Source of the DNA: Melanocharis versteri
Taxonomy: Eukaryota > Chordata > Aves > Passeriformes > Melanocharitidae
Assembly: GCA_013397845.1 (NCBI GenBank)
Contig: VZTG01003808.1
Location: 829,046-893,045 of the forward strand
Reading direction: 5' to 3'
Length of the DNA: 64,000 nt
In this document: piece by piece, positions 39,400 to 52,581 of the stretch
How the letters are laid out: each line of letters starts with the position of its first letter
Numbering within the stretch: position 1 is the stretch's first letter
Notes under the pieces: generated by a model
What the model saw: the letters and a program-made list of their open reading frames with translations, nothing else
The model's database searches: none
What the model was told of the DNA's origin: nothing
Program-made: the position numbers and the translations under genes

Positions 39400-42300
39400 A
39401 CTTTGTGTAGGAAAATCAAATTGCTTGTCACCTCAGCTTCACTGCTACCCACCAGCTTCAGCTGGGCTTTTTTGGAATGAGCCAGCTGAGCATGGGTGTG
39501 AGGCTCAGGACTGCCCTGCTAGGATTGCCTGACCCACCACAGCATGGGGCAGAGCTGTGACATCCGAGGCATAGCTCCATCCTCTGACTCAGGATGGAAG
39601 CTGGGGAAGGGTCCAGATGTTTTCAGACTGATAGTGCCAGGAACCCACTGAATGCAGGCAGGGGAAACAGCTACCCCCAGCATCAAGGCAAAAGCATCCT
39701 CCAGATTCCTGAACAGGTCCCAGTTCACCAAGGTAAGCAGAACCAAGTTCTTTTTATAGGCCTTAAAACTGAGGAAGGCAGTAAAATTAATTTGAAAACT
39801 TTGCAGGAAGCTGGCATAATGAAAACAAAAGTGGATTGATGCACTGGCTGGCATACCCTCACTCTGGGAAAGAGCTCAGGCAGCCACTTCCAGAAAAGCT
39901 GGAGCCTGCTGGAAGAGAGCACAAAACAGGAAACACTGCTCAAAGGAAGCTCACAGACAAAGTGGCAATGTGGAAGAAATTATAATGATTAATACAGCGC
40001 CTGAAGTGTGCAGGAGAGCCACAAAAGATTGAGAAAAAAGACCCAGAGATTTGATTTTCCACTGCCCTTCATCAGCAGCAGTCATTTTATACCAGCACAA
40101 AGCGGGAGTGCAATCTTCACGGCACAGAACAAGTGCACTTTATGTTGCCTTTCTCTCTATTTTCCTGCTGCAAAGCTCCCAGGGAAAGGGGCAATCAACA
40201 CCATTTGTCCCTGAGCACTGGGGCTTGGAGCCTAAGCTAGGACAGAGACCATAAACAACAGACAAAGGGAGAGGGAAATCACTGAGAAGAGCTACCACGT
40301 TTATCTCTGGCTAGGATGGAAGAAGCAATAAGAATAAACTGGGGACAACATCCAGTGACCAGCTGCAGAAAAAGCACAGTTGAAGAAAAGAAAAACTTGT
40401 TCCTTCTCTTAATCTGATTGTGCTCCAGAGTTTTGCCATAATCAATCTCTTCTAATATCAAAAGCAAACCAAATTAGAGCCTTAGATAATAACATTTTAA
40501 GCCTGTAGTTCAGATTCAGTCACTCCTCTATATCCATCATAGCAAGTCAGCAGCAATAGATGAATAAGGATTGAAAGACAGGCATACAAAACAGGTATGT
40601 AATGACACCAAGGCCAACCAGCAGCTTTTGGCAGTAGCACCAGCCTTCAGCAGACCAACAGTGCACTCTCAGGGCATTTGGGGTTTGTCCTATGAGGTGC
40701 TACCACATTTCAGGTGCTATGGTTTCTTCAGAGTGAAGAGGGTTAAGATTGCAGTCCTTGGTTTCTGCTCTCTGAAAAGCTGTGGCTTGAATTAAGAGGC
40801 ATCTTGCTCAGATTTACCGTGGATGGGAAAATGCTTCTGCCAGATCTGTCTTCAGCTCCTTGGTGCAGATGAGCACCAAATCAAACTGCTTATGAGATTT
40901 TCACTACTAATGCATCAAGAAATTTAAACATACCTAGGTGACCTTTAGGTTTACAACAATGGGCAAAGGGGCATGTTAGGTATAAATTTCCCTCAGTAAA
41001 TTAAAAACACTTATATTCACCTATTATTTATTTGCTACATCAAGTCCAGAGCAGATGAGATTTGCATGGTTTGTATCTCTGTGATGGGAAGTATGTTTGG
41101 TCTCTCTACAATCTGGCTTTATAAGGCTTCGTAAAGACATTCAGATGTAGAGTAGTTGTATCCTAATTTTTATGTATGTTCTGTGATGATGCTTGGGCTA
41201 AGCTTCTAACAGAGGGGGGAAAAAAAAGAAGGGGGTAATGTTCAAAGGAATAGGCCACTTTCCCCTAAACCAAAAGCAAGCAAACAAAACCAGAACAAAC
41301 TTTGTGGCTAGATCCTTTATTTTGTTGTTTTTAAAATAGAGGAGGAACATTTTTTTATCTGGATATCCAGAATATTCTTCCAGCTCAGGAATATTTATCT
41401 TCTGACTTGCACTTTCTTGCAGAGTCTCTGAATTCCTTTGAGCCATTAAAGGATTTTGTCCTCAAGTCATTCCCATTAGGGGAATATTCAATTTGGAAAC
41501 TTGCCTCCTGCTCAGGGTTCGCATGTGAAATTCACAGTTAACATCCCTCCTCACTGAGTTCCAGGTCAGTGCCCTATCCACGGAAGAGAGAGAGAGATTT
41601 AACAATTAAATAGTCCTCTAGGCTACATCCGTGCGAGGCAGTCCAGGAGTGCCTCCCAGCCCAGGGGTCTACGTGCCCTGACTGTTTTCACTTCATGACG
41701 GAATGGTGTCGCCCTGCCTCTCCCCACACTCCCCTTCCCATAGAAAGGAAAATTCTCTCCAAGGGTCAGGAAGGACACACAGTGCCCTCTTGGTCCTCAG
41801 GGCAGGTAACTGGGGTCTGTGGCCACAGAGCCAGCCCCGCAGCTGAGCACTGCTGAAGAGCTGGGCGCAAGCCCCAAAATTATCTCATGGTGTCTAAATA
41901 CCTTGTGTAAATCTGTCCATTGCTTCAGGCGCCCAAGAAGTGGAGCAGCCTGAAAGGCAGGAGGATGTAAGGATATATTTTTGCCTGTTCAAAGATGACA
42001 CAGTTCTGCTTGTAGAAAGCGAGCTGTTTTTCTATTCTCAGGCTTTTGATATTAAGAATTAGCTATCCACTTTCCAGAAAACAGGGAATTAGTCTTTCCA
42101 CACTACGTGTTTAACAGAGAAGAAATGAATCTTCATGAGCTCAAGACATATTCCCTCTTCTTCTCTTAGCCCCTCACCCCCTGCCTCATATCTCTTCTAT
42201 GCAGTTTTTCAAATAGTTTAATAATATTCACAGGGACATTAGATTAATTGGATTTTAATTCCAAATGACTGTGAAAGCAGAGAAGTGAGTCACCAGTCCA

Positions 42301-42589
42301 TGCTAATGAGAAGATCTATTAAGGACCCTTCTCTGATAGACACATAGAGTAGGGTTATAAATATTTCATATTCAATTAATTGAATTTTGCCCCCTGTTAT
42401 ATGATGCTGCCCTGGAATGTTAATCAACTGGGACCAGAGAGAGAGGGAGAGAGGAAGAAAGAAAGGAAAAAAAAAATCTAAAAGAGAGTCTTTAAACAAC
42501 ATCAGAGCCATTCCCATCCCCAAATCCTCCCAGTTCACACGGCGCCCCGCACATCAGAGCAGAGGCTTTCATACAGACTGCATCTGGTT

Positions 42590-42870
42590 ACACACAGTGG
42601 ATAAATTAATGTTAATTAATCAGACAGTCATTTTATGGAGAACTGTGCGCAAAAGGTTATTCGAGCCCTGCTGCAAATAGATTTATAGGTATAATTGCCA
42701 TGTTGAATGACCCTCTGTACATGGGCTCATTAAGCTGGCCATCAGTCAAGAAGTCTAATTGAGGAAGGCCCGTATCGTGCCGCTGGGACCACGCGCTGGC
42801 TGCAAACAAATCCGCTCCGCAGAAGCCAGCTCTCTGAAAGCCGCCAATAACGCTGCTTCCCATCCTCTGG
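42590..42870. promoter_or_regulatory. Candidate conserved non-coding element
   Basis: Unique sequence with several homeodomain cores: TTAATGTTAATTAATC (42606-42621), GTCTAATTGAGG (near 42753) and GCTCATTAAGC (near 42724). It also has AATAGATTTATAGG, and a CpG-bearing right half (CCGCTGGGACCACGCGC). Clustering of this kind is typical of developmental enhancers around ID-type genes. Conservation is inferred, not measured. Confidence 0.3.
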
Positions 42871-45800
42871 GCACTTCTGCCACTGCCACTCCTGCCAGCT
42901 GAAACTCCGGGCAGGAAGGAGAGAGGAGAGCTCCTGTGCTCATCATCGTGGCTTTACATCATTTGCAAAACACACCAGGGGACTGGGCGCAGCGTGGAAA
43001 TGGTTTTATTGACAGCTGCGCTTTCCAAATGCCGCTCTGGCCTTGGCAGCTGGGAACAGCTTGGATGCGCAGGCTTCAAAGGCGCCAAGATCAGAAGGCA
43101 AATAGAAAGATGCTAAAGATTCTTGATGACATTTCACATTTCAAGAGCATCTCTTGATATCACTGGGGTGGGAGGAACATGGGAGAGTCCAGGCCAGGAG
43201 CCAAAATGCCCAGGACTGGCAACTAGGCAGACACATACCCTAAAAGCAGGGCAGCTCATGGGGCTGCAGTCCTTCCCTCAGTGGCCCCCAGGACCTTCAG
43301 CTGTGGTGTGGCACACAATCATTCCTGTGGGGGCTGTGTCCAGCCCTGTGGGTGCTGGGTCCAACACGGAGCCCTCCAAAACAGCAGACAAACCTTGCCA
43401 CCGTCCCTGGCAGCAGACACGTGAAGCCGTAGGCCAGCACTGTGAAAACTTGCCTTTTCCTCCTTCTTGTGGCATGAGCTGCCTGCTCACAGTCAATAGT
43501 CACGACCTCTCTGTGCCTCCAGTCCCCACCTATGCAATTATTTGTTTGAGGATTGCCCCTTATTTCACACACCTGAGCGGCCCTGCACCCTGGTTTACAC
43601 GCTGAGGGCTGCAGTTGCAAGAATTCTCTCTCTCACACATGCTGTGGATCACACACGTGTTCCCAGAGTGGAGAAAATGAGGAAGTGTATAGCACCTTTC
43701 ACTACCCCCAAAGTGTCCTGGGCAGCCACTCACCAGGCCAGCCAGAGTGGCCTCTGGGTGTCAGAAATTCACTTTTTTTGTCCAAGCTGCTTCCCAAGAC
43801 ACCTCCCAAGGGAAACCACACCAGCTGCTCCACACTGGAAGGTGTCATTTAAGAGTACTTGGGGAAAAAAAAAAACAAATAAAACCACATCAGAGTAACA
43901 AACAGGTAAATCAATTCGATTGTGTTCACATTATCTCTTCCAACACTCATGTTACTCACTTCTGTTGAGGTTGCCCTTAGTAGTGTATCAGCCTGATCAG
44001 ATATAAAATGGCCACAAGACACCATCTTTCTCAAACATAAATTAAAAATTAAAGCAGAAAAACTAAAGTGCTCTAATACAGAAGCCATCGAGGCAAGAAT
44101 AAGTATGAACAAAGAGAAATTCATTAGTCTCAGAGCAGTGACAATGTCACTGTCTGAAGATGTTTCTGATGAAGGCGGGTTTGCATCCCTGGACAAGGCA
44201 AGGATTGCATAGCATGTCTGGGCTGTGGCAGCATTTCTCTTCATCCTGTCCCACCATGAATAGTTCAGCCTCGATGTGTTCCATGCTCTTTTTCCAGCAC
44301 TGGTGGGCACAGTATTTACCTGTACAGCATCTGACAGAAGGCTCAGGAAAACTGAGTGTGAGCATGGCATGCTCCTGGTCAGCTGCCTGCTGTTGATGCC
44401 AGGGCTTCAGAGGCCAGCTGCACAGCCTCTCCTCATCTGGGTGCGCAGGGAGCCATGCTCCGCTAGAACAGCCTCCAGGCAAGCCTGGGGTCTCACTTTC
44501 AGAGCTGCTCTATGGATGGACAATAAATTGGATCCCAAGGGCACTCCCAAGGCTCTTCTCAGAACTGATTTTCCCCCATCCTGTGGTCCCCTTCCAAAGA
44601 CCGTATTTGACCCAGGTGAACGAAAGCGTACCACAAGTTCTTGAGGCGTATAAACACCATTTCTTCTAAGAACAAAGCAGTATTTCCTCTTGTAATAATA
44701 GGGCTTTTCCCCAGTTTATCTAAAGGTCTTCAATTTCTCCCATTCTCCTGCCCCGTAGCAGCATACCTGTGTAACCACAGACTTGAAACCCACCAGCTGC
44801 CTGGCAGTTTGGGCGTCTGTGCTGCTGCAAAACCTTTGCCTTTGCAGCGTCCCCCACTCGGCACAGGAGGAGAATCTTCTCTCAAGTGCTCGCCCACAGA
44901 GGGCACCACTCGTAAACGTATCTGAGTCAACGCGCTGCCACTTCACGCCTCCCCAGCACAAACCCAAACCCTCCATGCATATCATTACTGTCATCTCCGG
45001 GAAGAAAGGGAGCAGCAGGCTGATGACGCACAAAAGGAGACGTTTTTAAAGCGCGCACTGTGCATCGCGCTCACGCTGAGATGTCAGGCAAGGCTTCCCG
45101 TTCTGTACCGCTGTGGAACGCCTCTAGCCCCGAGAGCTGAATGGCATCAGTTCACTGACATAAGGAAAGAGAACGGTGCCTCAAAGGGTAGCTGATATTT
45201 CCATTTGCAACCATGCATGTCACTTCATCTTGGGAGAGGATGAGGAGACACACATGCTCTTCCTCTGTCCACAGCAGATGGACTATAGGGACTCAACTCT
45301 TAAATGTAAAAGACAAGTTTTTATTTACCACTGCAGCCAGTAGATAATTTTTCTGAAGTCCTCAGTTCGGGGATAAGAAGATAAAGGCTTTACATTTAAG
45401 AGTCGCTAACCTCACTGGTAGGAACTTTACCCCTAAACTTCCTTGGGTGTTGGGATTTCAACCTGTATTTCTACAAAAGACGCTAAATTTGGTTTGCTGA
45501 GCCTGCTTTTACATGTGTAGAGAGGTAAGTGCAGCTTTATGCAAACACCTACCAACAGAATGAAAATCTACAGCCTTCTCACCCACCTACTTCATTTTAA
45601 GTTTTACAAAAATCTCAGCTATGTGCAATGTATGCACACAAAACAGAGCAGCCAAACAGGGAGAAAAAAACATCTGCCCACCTTGTATCCCACTTCTGTG
45701 CTGCCTCCATTGCTTGGCAAGCTCCAAGTGGACATGCAGTAATGTACGTAGGGCAGGGGACAGCTTACAGGACAGTAAAAACGTACATTGTGCATTCAGT

Positions 45801-48800
45801 TCACTGAAGAAATTGCTGAGCTGTTGCTTCTTTAAACACCAGACCCATAGTTAAGTTGAAATGAAGTTTTATTCTTCATTCAGTTTTCTCTTCCAAGTGC
45901 ATCTCAACTTTTAATTTAGAAAAATCAAAATATGCTGAAAAACAGCAGCTAGAATTTGCCTTCAGTCCAAGGGGGTAATGGTGGTTGTGTCTTTTTGGTA
46001 TTCTCTTATTTAAAATCAACCTTTGTACATCCAATACAATCTACCTTTCACATTTCTGTCTGATAGTCCTGTATTTCTCTTACAAGCCATCAAGATTGTT
46101 GTTCTCTTCAGAATCTCTCTAGAAGCTCTTGAGTTTTTTGCAGCACTAAACCCAGAGAGGGATTAGAAACTAATAACATGTTGGTAATCACCATCACGTA
46201 TTTTAATCACTGAAGCGCACTCTCAAATTACACTGGAATTAGAATTACCAGAATTCAAGTTCCTGACATCACCCTTTTCTAACCTGAATCTCTACTTTGG
46301 CTCTTTGAGTTACATACTCCTGTGCAAAGCAGATGCACATTACTAGCACGAGTCTCCTCTAAATAGTAGCGGCTGTTTGCAGTCTTTGTAAAAAACAAAA
46401 TATCATCCCACAGAGAAGAAGAAAAGGAGAGGAAGGCTCAGTACAACAGATTGATCAAGGTAACCTCAAAGCTAACAGCCTTTTTTTTCAAAGGAATATT
46501 TTACAGCTATTTAAATCCACTCTTTGTGAGCTTTGCAGGACTGACACATTTGGCTAGGTATGCTGCCTAGTCCACAGTGACACAGTACAGCAAAGATTTT
46601 AGGTAATTTTTTTCTTTTCCACCCAGCTTTAAGGCTAATTCAGCCAGCAAGTTTCCTTGCAAATGCAATGTTTCAAAAAGCCACTTTCAATTTTGGTTCA
46701 TGTAACATATCACATTAAATCCATATGACCGGTTCTCTTTGATTCCCAGGGAGCCTGTTTTCAGGAAGAGGTTCAGGCTGAGAAGACAACATGACCAGAG
46801 AGTAAGAGTTTGCTCACTAGCCCGGATTAATTCATCCCATTATAGGAGCCAAAACTACAACATAAGTCAATGGCGTTAGATATATGCAAGTTTCACTTGG
46901 GGAAACACTAGGAGAGAAACCCCACTGATCATACCTGGCCTCTCTGGAACGTACACAGCTCAGGAAGGACTGCAGAACTGCACATGAGGCATGCAGGCAG
47001 GTCTCAGGGCACAGAGCAGCAGGGACAGACCCATGACCCCCTTTGAGAGCACTTATTTTCCAAAGCAGGTGCTAAGGCCAACCTGCTGGGAACATTTGCC
47101 TTCTGCAGTCTTGCCAAAGCCCAGAGTTGATGAGAATTTTGCTGGCTCTGCCAGAGCTCACACTGATTCTTTCATTTCTAGGAGGCAATCGCAGGCTGAC
47201 TTCAGCCCATAGGATTCCAGGGCCAGCAGCACCCAACTCCCCATCCCTTTCTGTGGATGCGCCCTGGCTCCCTCCCACAGGAAACAGGGATAGCACAGCC
47301 AGACCTCAAGGGGAACATTAGATGCCCAAGATGCAACTGAGGCTGGTGCCACAAGGAGAACACACGCATGAGGACAAAATGAGACCGGCCAAGTTAAGGG
47401 CAAAGCTGCCACAAAAACAGACAGGGGTCACCTTGTCTGTTTCAGCAGGAGCAAGATTGAAAGCTCAGCTGCTGTTTAAAATCTAGCAGACCTGAACATC
47501 TCTCATAAGTGTGAGGGATTTCACCCACCCACTCACCCATTTTCACATTAGATGTTAGTGATCAATAATGCCAGGCGGTGACACAAAGCAAATTGTTTAT
47601 TCAGATCAATCTTTTAATCCCATCTTGGCCTTTAAAATAAATTAGCAAATAAACTCTTCCATGAACTATGCTCTAAATCATGATATGGTCACGGGACAAA
47701 AACTTCCCATCAAGAGAAAAAAAATCACTTTTTTGGAACTCATGTTGGTTTCACTGATTTGTTTCTTCTCAAAACATTACGATTCTGTAAAATTTTAATC
47801 TGACACAAAAATCAGAATGCAGTAAACAGCAGATTCTTTGTTCAATCACACATTAGTTAAATGTTGATAAAGCAATACCAATACTTTAACAAGGGAACTG
47901 CTTCTATAAAATCTTGATAAAAACATTCCTGGAAAACATTTTAAAAATGTTTTAGTTGGTTTTGATGTGTGGTACCAGTCTATTTTACTGGGGTAAGTGG
48001 AAAAAAAGAAAAAAAAATAATAAAAAACCCTGACACAGCATTTTGCAGCAGGTTATCTCAATGCACAACAAGCGCTTAGGAATTAAGCCTCAAAACATCC
48101 CTGTAAATCCAGGACTTTACAAGCAGGGAAACTTGCATCAACAGTTAAGTCAGATGTCAAGATCATACAAGGACTCAGTCTTGACTCTTGTAGGGATCAT
48201 ATCACATCACAATATTTTGTAGAGAATGATTTATTATGACTGTGATGATTACTGTTCAGGTTTCCTATGAGTGTTATCTGCTGGAATGTAACCCTCCATA
48301 AGATGGGATGTTTCTGAGTAGAACAGTCTGACCCACTACAAAGCTTTTTTGGATTTAACCCATAACTGCAAGCTTTAAAACACTAACCCTGCATAGCTCC
48401 TCATTTATTTTGATACAGAAAAGGAAGTGCTGCATCACTCTACGACTACAAAGTAAGGCTGATGTAGCAATGAGCACCAGCTGTGTCATTAGAGAAGCAA
48501 AACTCTACAGACCACAGGCTGTATGTCCCTTCTTTCACACTAGGTTTGAGTTCCCCCTTCTGCCTTTTGTTTTTCTTTTACTTGGCTTTAAGTTTTGGCT
48601 TAGCCAGTTATCAGTGCTCCCAGACACCGATTCCCAAGGGACTTGTCTTGCCCTCATCACCAGCAGGTGTCACATTGAAGGATGTGAAGTACCTTTGCTG
48701 CCCAGCTCAGGCTGCAGTCCCTTCTCCGGGGATTGCTGGGGAAAGCCCCCTCCCCCTTCCCCCTGCTGGGGCACAAATCAGTGCCAGCACCTTGAGCAAC

Positions 48801-50566
48801 CCCATGCCTGCAGTCTTCTACTTGCACCATCTCTCTCCACAACCAAGAGATGAAAAGTTTCCCCTGCCAGCTGCCCCCAGCGCCAGGCTATCAGGCAGCT
48901 GGTCTAACTGTTTACTAGCTGCTTTCTGTCCTTCTCTCTAATCACAAGACTATTTGTTGATTAATAGTTGTGTATTTCTGTAAAAGAGAAAAAATGCCTC
49001 TCTGTGAAAAATTTTAAATATATAAAAACACTTCATAAAAATATTTATTATAAAAATGAAATGCCCCGTGAGCCTGTAAAATCTCCATTAACTGGCATAA
49101 TTTGAAATATAGTCATTCAGGCTCTTCTCTGCCCTCTCCAGTAAGATTTTAAGATAGCCAACAGAAATGCCACTTGTCTTGTACTTCGATCCTCCTGCAA
49201 CCCGTTTTTCTTCTTGTTTGTTTGTTTACAATACAACAGTTTGATTTCCCAATGCTGGCAGTTTTCTTTGGAGGCATCATTTGTCTTTGCTTTTAATAGA
49301 GTTCAGCATTGCCTGATTCTGAGCCCTTCTTACAGAGCAGGTTTGAGGTCTGATTGGTAACAGGAGCAACACCAGGATGCTTAGAATGTGCATGTGAAAA
49401 TACACAGACCTGGGAACAAAAGCAGAAAGAGAATATTATATTTTTGTTGGGAATAACATGAATTTTGCAGCCCCAATATACAGAATTTAGTGCTAAGGGA
49501 TGAATGCAGAATGTATGAACCTGACCTAGAAAGCACAAAAATATACCCTAGAATTTCACACAGTCTCAGAATGTGGTGTCTGCTGCATGGATGAAAATGC
49601 TGCTGTGGATGATAATGAGGCAAGGAAACCATCAGCAAACCCTAGAATCCATAGCCTGACAGCTCAGATAAACCCATGTAATTCTACCCCAGACTTATTC
49701 CGCCCATCTCTCTTTTAATGTTAGAGTATACAAGGCCACGTTCTGAAGAAATATTATTTATGCTTCAAAAAATTTTTAAAAGTGACAGAAAGAAAAGAAT
49801 TCAGTCAAAGTGCTGAGATCTCAAATGAATCAAAACACCCAGCTTTTAACTGGAGAAGGTCAGGTAATGACGTTTACAGAAGGCTTGCATTTTTAAAGGT
49901 AACTGCTCAGAGATATCTGTATTTAGTATGTTTCTAAACATCAAATATTTTTATTTCAAATAATTCAGTATACACAAGGTTGAAGAGAAATAAAAATACT
50001 TAAACCAAATAGATGAATTTCTGGCAGCTTGGGGAAGATGACGTTTAGGACCAGTATGGTCCAGCTGCTAAACATAGCACTGCACATTTCTGTGGTCTGA
50101 TTTATGCTTCTTACCATGGTTCTTAACATCCCTGTAAGGTGCTTAAGACCACTGCTTGTGGTGTGAAGTGCTCCAAAAATTCATGCCCTAGTCCAAAAGC
50201 ATAAAATTCCTTGCTTATGAGTCTCTAGGTTTAAATATTAACTATGTTCAAAGTCACCAGGGCAAAATTATTAAGAAATTAAGCTAATAACGATTTGGAG
50301 TAATTTTTACATGGTAAGTTTTATGTGTTGAAATCAAATGGTTTAAGAAACAGGAATAGAAAATGTCGAAATTCAACCTCCTCCAAACAGACAGCAGCTA
50401 TCTTGATGACCAGTTTTGTGTCTTTTTTTTTTGGAGGCCGGAATTGTCTTTCTTCTGAGCCAAAAGCTGTTACTCCATATTGACAGTACAATGAAAGAAA
50501 AGTAAAGCCAAGTAGTCTGGTCTCCCTTTTCTAATTATTTTCTCAATTTCTCTATTTCAGCTTGGT

Positions 50567-50572
50567 TTTATT
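50567..50572 (-). promoter_or_regulatory. Candidate polyadenylation signal downstream of exon F
   Basis: AATAAA on the minus strand, about 550 bases past exon F. It could serve a short MBOAT1 transcript that reads through the exon F donor, where TAA stops the frame at once. The hexamer is common by chance and no transcript evidence is available. Confidence 0.2.
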
Positions 50573-51118
50573 AGAGCACATCCAATGTACTCTGCAACAC
50601 CAGCATTTTCTTATTTTTAAGGAATCTGGAGAAGTACTCACTTTGTCAGAAAAGCATACTTTTGTAAGGAAAAGCATACTCGTCTCAAGGAGCAGTGCTC
50701 TGCCAGGAACCCTCCATATCTCCTGCTGATCGATCACACCTCCTGTTATACGCATTCAGCAGCTGGAAGCCTGGTCTTTGCTCTGCACCTCCTTCCTACT
50801 GCCAACTCACATTATTCTTAACCTCTTCAGCCTTGGCTACTGCTAGTGGTTGTGACCCAGTTGTTTTGAAAATGGAAACAGAGTGTATGAAATGTCACGT
50901 AAGGACACAGAAGGAGAAGAACAACCAAAGTGCTCTGCCTTGGCGTTGTTATAATCTCTTTACGTCACAGGAGTGCAAAAGTCACTCCTTATACTTTAGC
51001 AAGCATCCTGTCTGAACTCCTCTCAAATTTGCTGAAATGCTGCCTTTCAGTGTGGTTTAGGTTATTTAACAAAGGTCTATGCCATCCTGAAGAATAAAGT
51101 CAAGGGGAGAGGACTTAC

Positions 51119-51270
51119 TTGTAGAACTTGATGGTGGGCTCCACAGCCAGCATAACGAAGGGTGCGACAGTGTAGCACACAGCCAGCTGAGTGACCGCCC
51201 AGGTAACAACGTCGTAGGCTATCTTAAGAGGCACTGACGAGAGGAAGTAATGTCTGCAGTTGTTTCTTAT
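51119..51270 (-). CDS. MBOAT1: MBOAT1 coding exon F (last exon identified)
   Basis: The acceptor CTGCAG is followed by IRNNCRHYFLSSVPLKIAYD, VVTWAVTQLAVCYTVAPFVM and LAVEPTIKFYK. This matches the C-terminal membrane region of MBOAT1. The last complete codon is TAC (Tyr). The exon ends with AA before GTAAGT, so the Lys is split across the intron. Human MBOAT1 continues for about 40 residues in a final exon (from memory). I could not find its equivalent at lower coordinates. If the intron were retained, the frame would stop immediately, because TAA at 51117-51115 overlaps the donor. Confidence 0.94.
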
Positions 51271-52448
51271 CTGCAGGTCAGGGAAAAGTAAGCGGAAAAT
51301 TATATAAATTCATTTCTTAGGCAAAGCCACACGGATGCACAGCAGCACATGACTCTCTGCTTACCATCAGCATTAGTGTCACAGGAAGGTTTATACACCA
51401 GTCACAAAGCACTGGGAGCAGGAATACAGAAGTGTATGGACTGGGAGATTCAAGATCTCATGGTCAACCAGTGGCAAAAAGAGAAGGCCCCCAGTTTACT
51501 CTGTCATAACCACAGGTGCCGACTCTCTCATTCTGGGTGTCTAGCGCAATATTTTTTGGGAGGGAAGCTGTTATGATGTAATCTTCCTCCCTCCTGGCTT
51601 TCATTTCTTACTGGTTATCAACAGTAAAACAAAGTTATTTTAAAGGAACAAATAAGTGCTTATACCTACAAGTGTGTGCTGTTCCCCAGAGATTTTAAGT
51701 TAGTTTCACATCTGTGAAATCCTCATAAATGGGAGACAAAGCACATGTTCAGCAACCTGTTCTAGAGATAGTGGTTAATACAGGTCACTAGTTTAATTCA
51801 CCTTTCAGATTGACCTGGTTATTTATCCATAGTCAAACTCCAAAAGACAACAGTGGCACTTCCCAGCCCTGCACAAGTGGCTGGGCTACCCTGAAAGATC
51901 AGCAGTGATAAATTTAACAACAGGGAGACATGAACCCTGTTCTGTCTTTGATGACTCTACACAAAATAAGGCCCACAAACACAGAGACCATTTTACGGCA
52001 TCAATGGCATCCACATAAATTGTCCATGTTTGGGCTAATGCTCAATCCACAGCAGCTTCTTGTGTAAGACTGGGCCCAGAGTTAATTACAAGCCAGCATA
52101 CAGGCAACATGACCCAGCAGAAGTCTGGAATCCAACACAACCTTGAATCCCAAGCTGATTTGACTGCATGGGCATAGCTGGTGGCACTCCTAACTGTATA
52201 TCCTCAAGCAACATTTTCTCTGACAGCCAGGGACAGCAGTGCATCACGTCCAGAACTGGTGCTGGGTATAACTGCTGGGTACTTTGCAATCAGCATCAAT
52301 AAAGACCTAGTTTCAGTGAACATCAAGCCTGCAAAGGCATGAAAGAGGGCTCACAGCAGGGACAAGCTGCTTGACCATGTGAGGGTGCAGCTGACAGCTG
52401 GATAGTGTCTAGCACAGGCCTTAGAAGAGAACAATGAAAGGTACATAC

Positions 52449-52581
52449 TGCTCTGGCTGCGAGTGTGATAAGGATTCCAGTGAGAAACGTAAAATAATAT
52501 CCTGGATAGATACCATGCCACAGGGCCGACAGGATAAATGTTAAAGCCGTAGGGTACCAGGGAGCTCTGTCATAGCAGACA
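52449..52581 (-). CDS. MBOAT1: MBOAT1 coding exon E (catalytic His)
   Basis: After a TTTTTGCAG acceptor the exon reads VCYDRAPWYPTALTFILSAL, then WHGIYPGYYFTFLTGI and LITLAARA, and ends in phase 0 before GTATGT. The His of the WHG motif, codon 52517-52515, is the near-invariant MBOAT catalytic histidine. It sits in a hydrophobic segment, as in the whole superfamily. The exon has one leading base plus 44 codons. The PWYPTALTF wording matches MBOAT1 better than my recollection of MBOAT2, which supports the paralogue assignment. Confidence 0.95.

Larger units (their letters stand above)
36791..51118. other. MBOAT1 3' flank or last intron, no exon recognised
   Basis: Probably contains the unresolved MBOAT1 terminal exon and 3'UTR, or lies beyond them. 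I searched the minus strand for a G-started exon encoding a hydrophobic helix like the human MBOAT1 C-terminus and found none. Two overlapping minus-strand open frames at 43849-44482 are noted as findings. Confidence 0.5.

Noticed and set aside
1..51000. ID4 gene searched for as expected neighbour
   Set aside because: No helix-loop-helix coding sequence seen; it should lie beyond the left edge.
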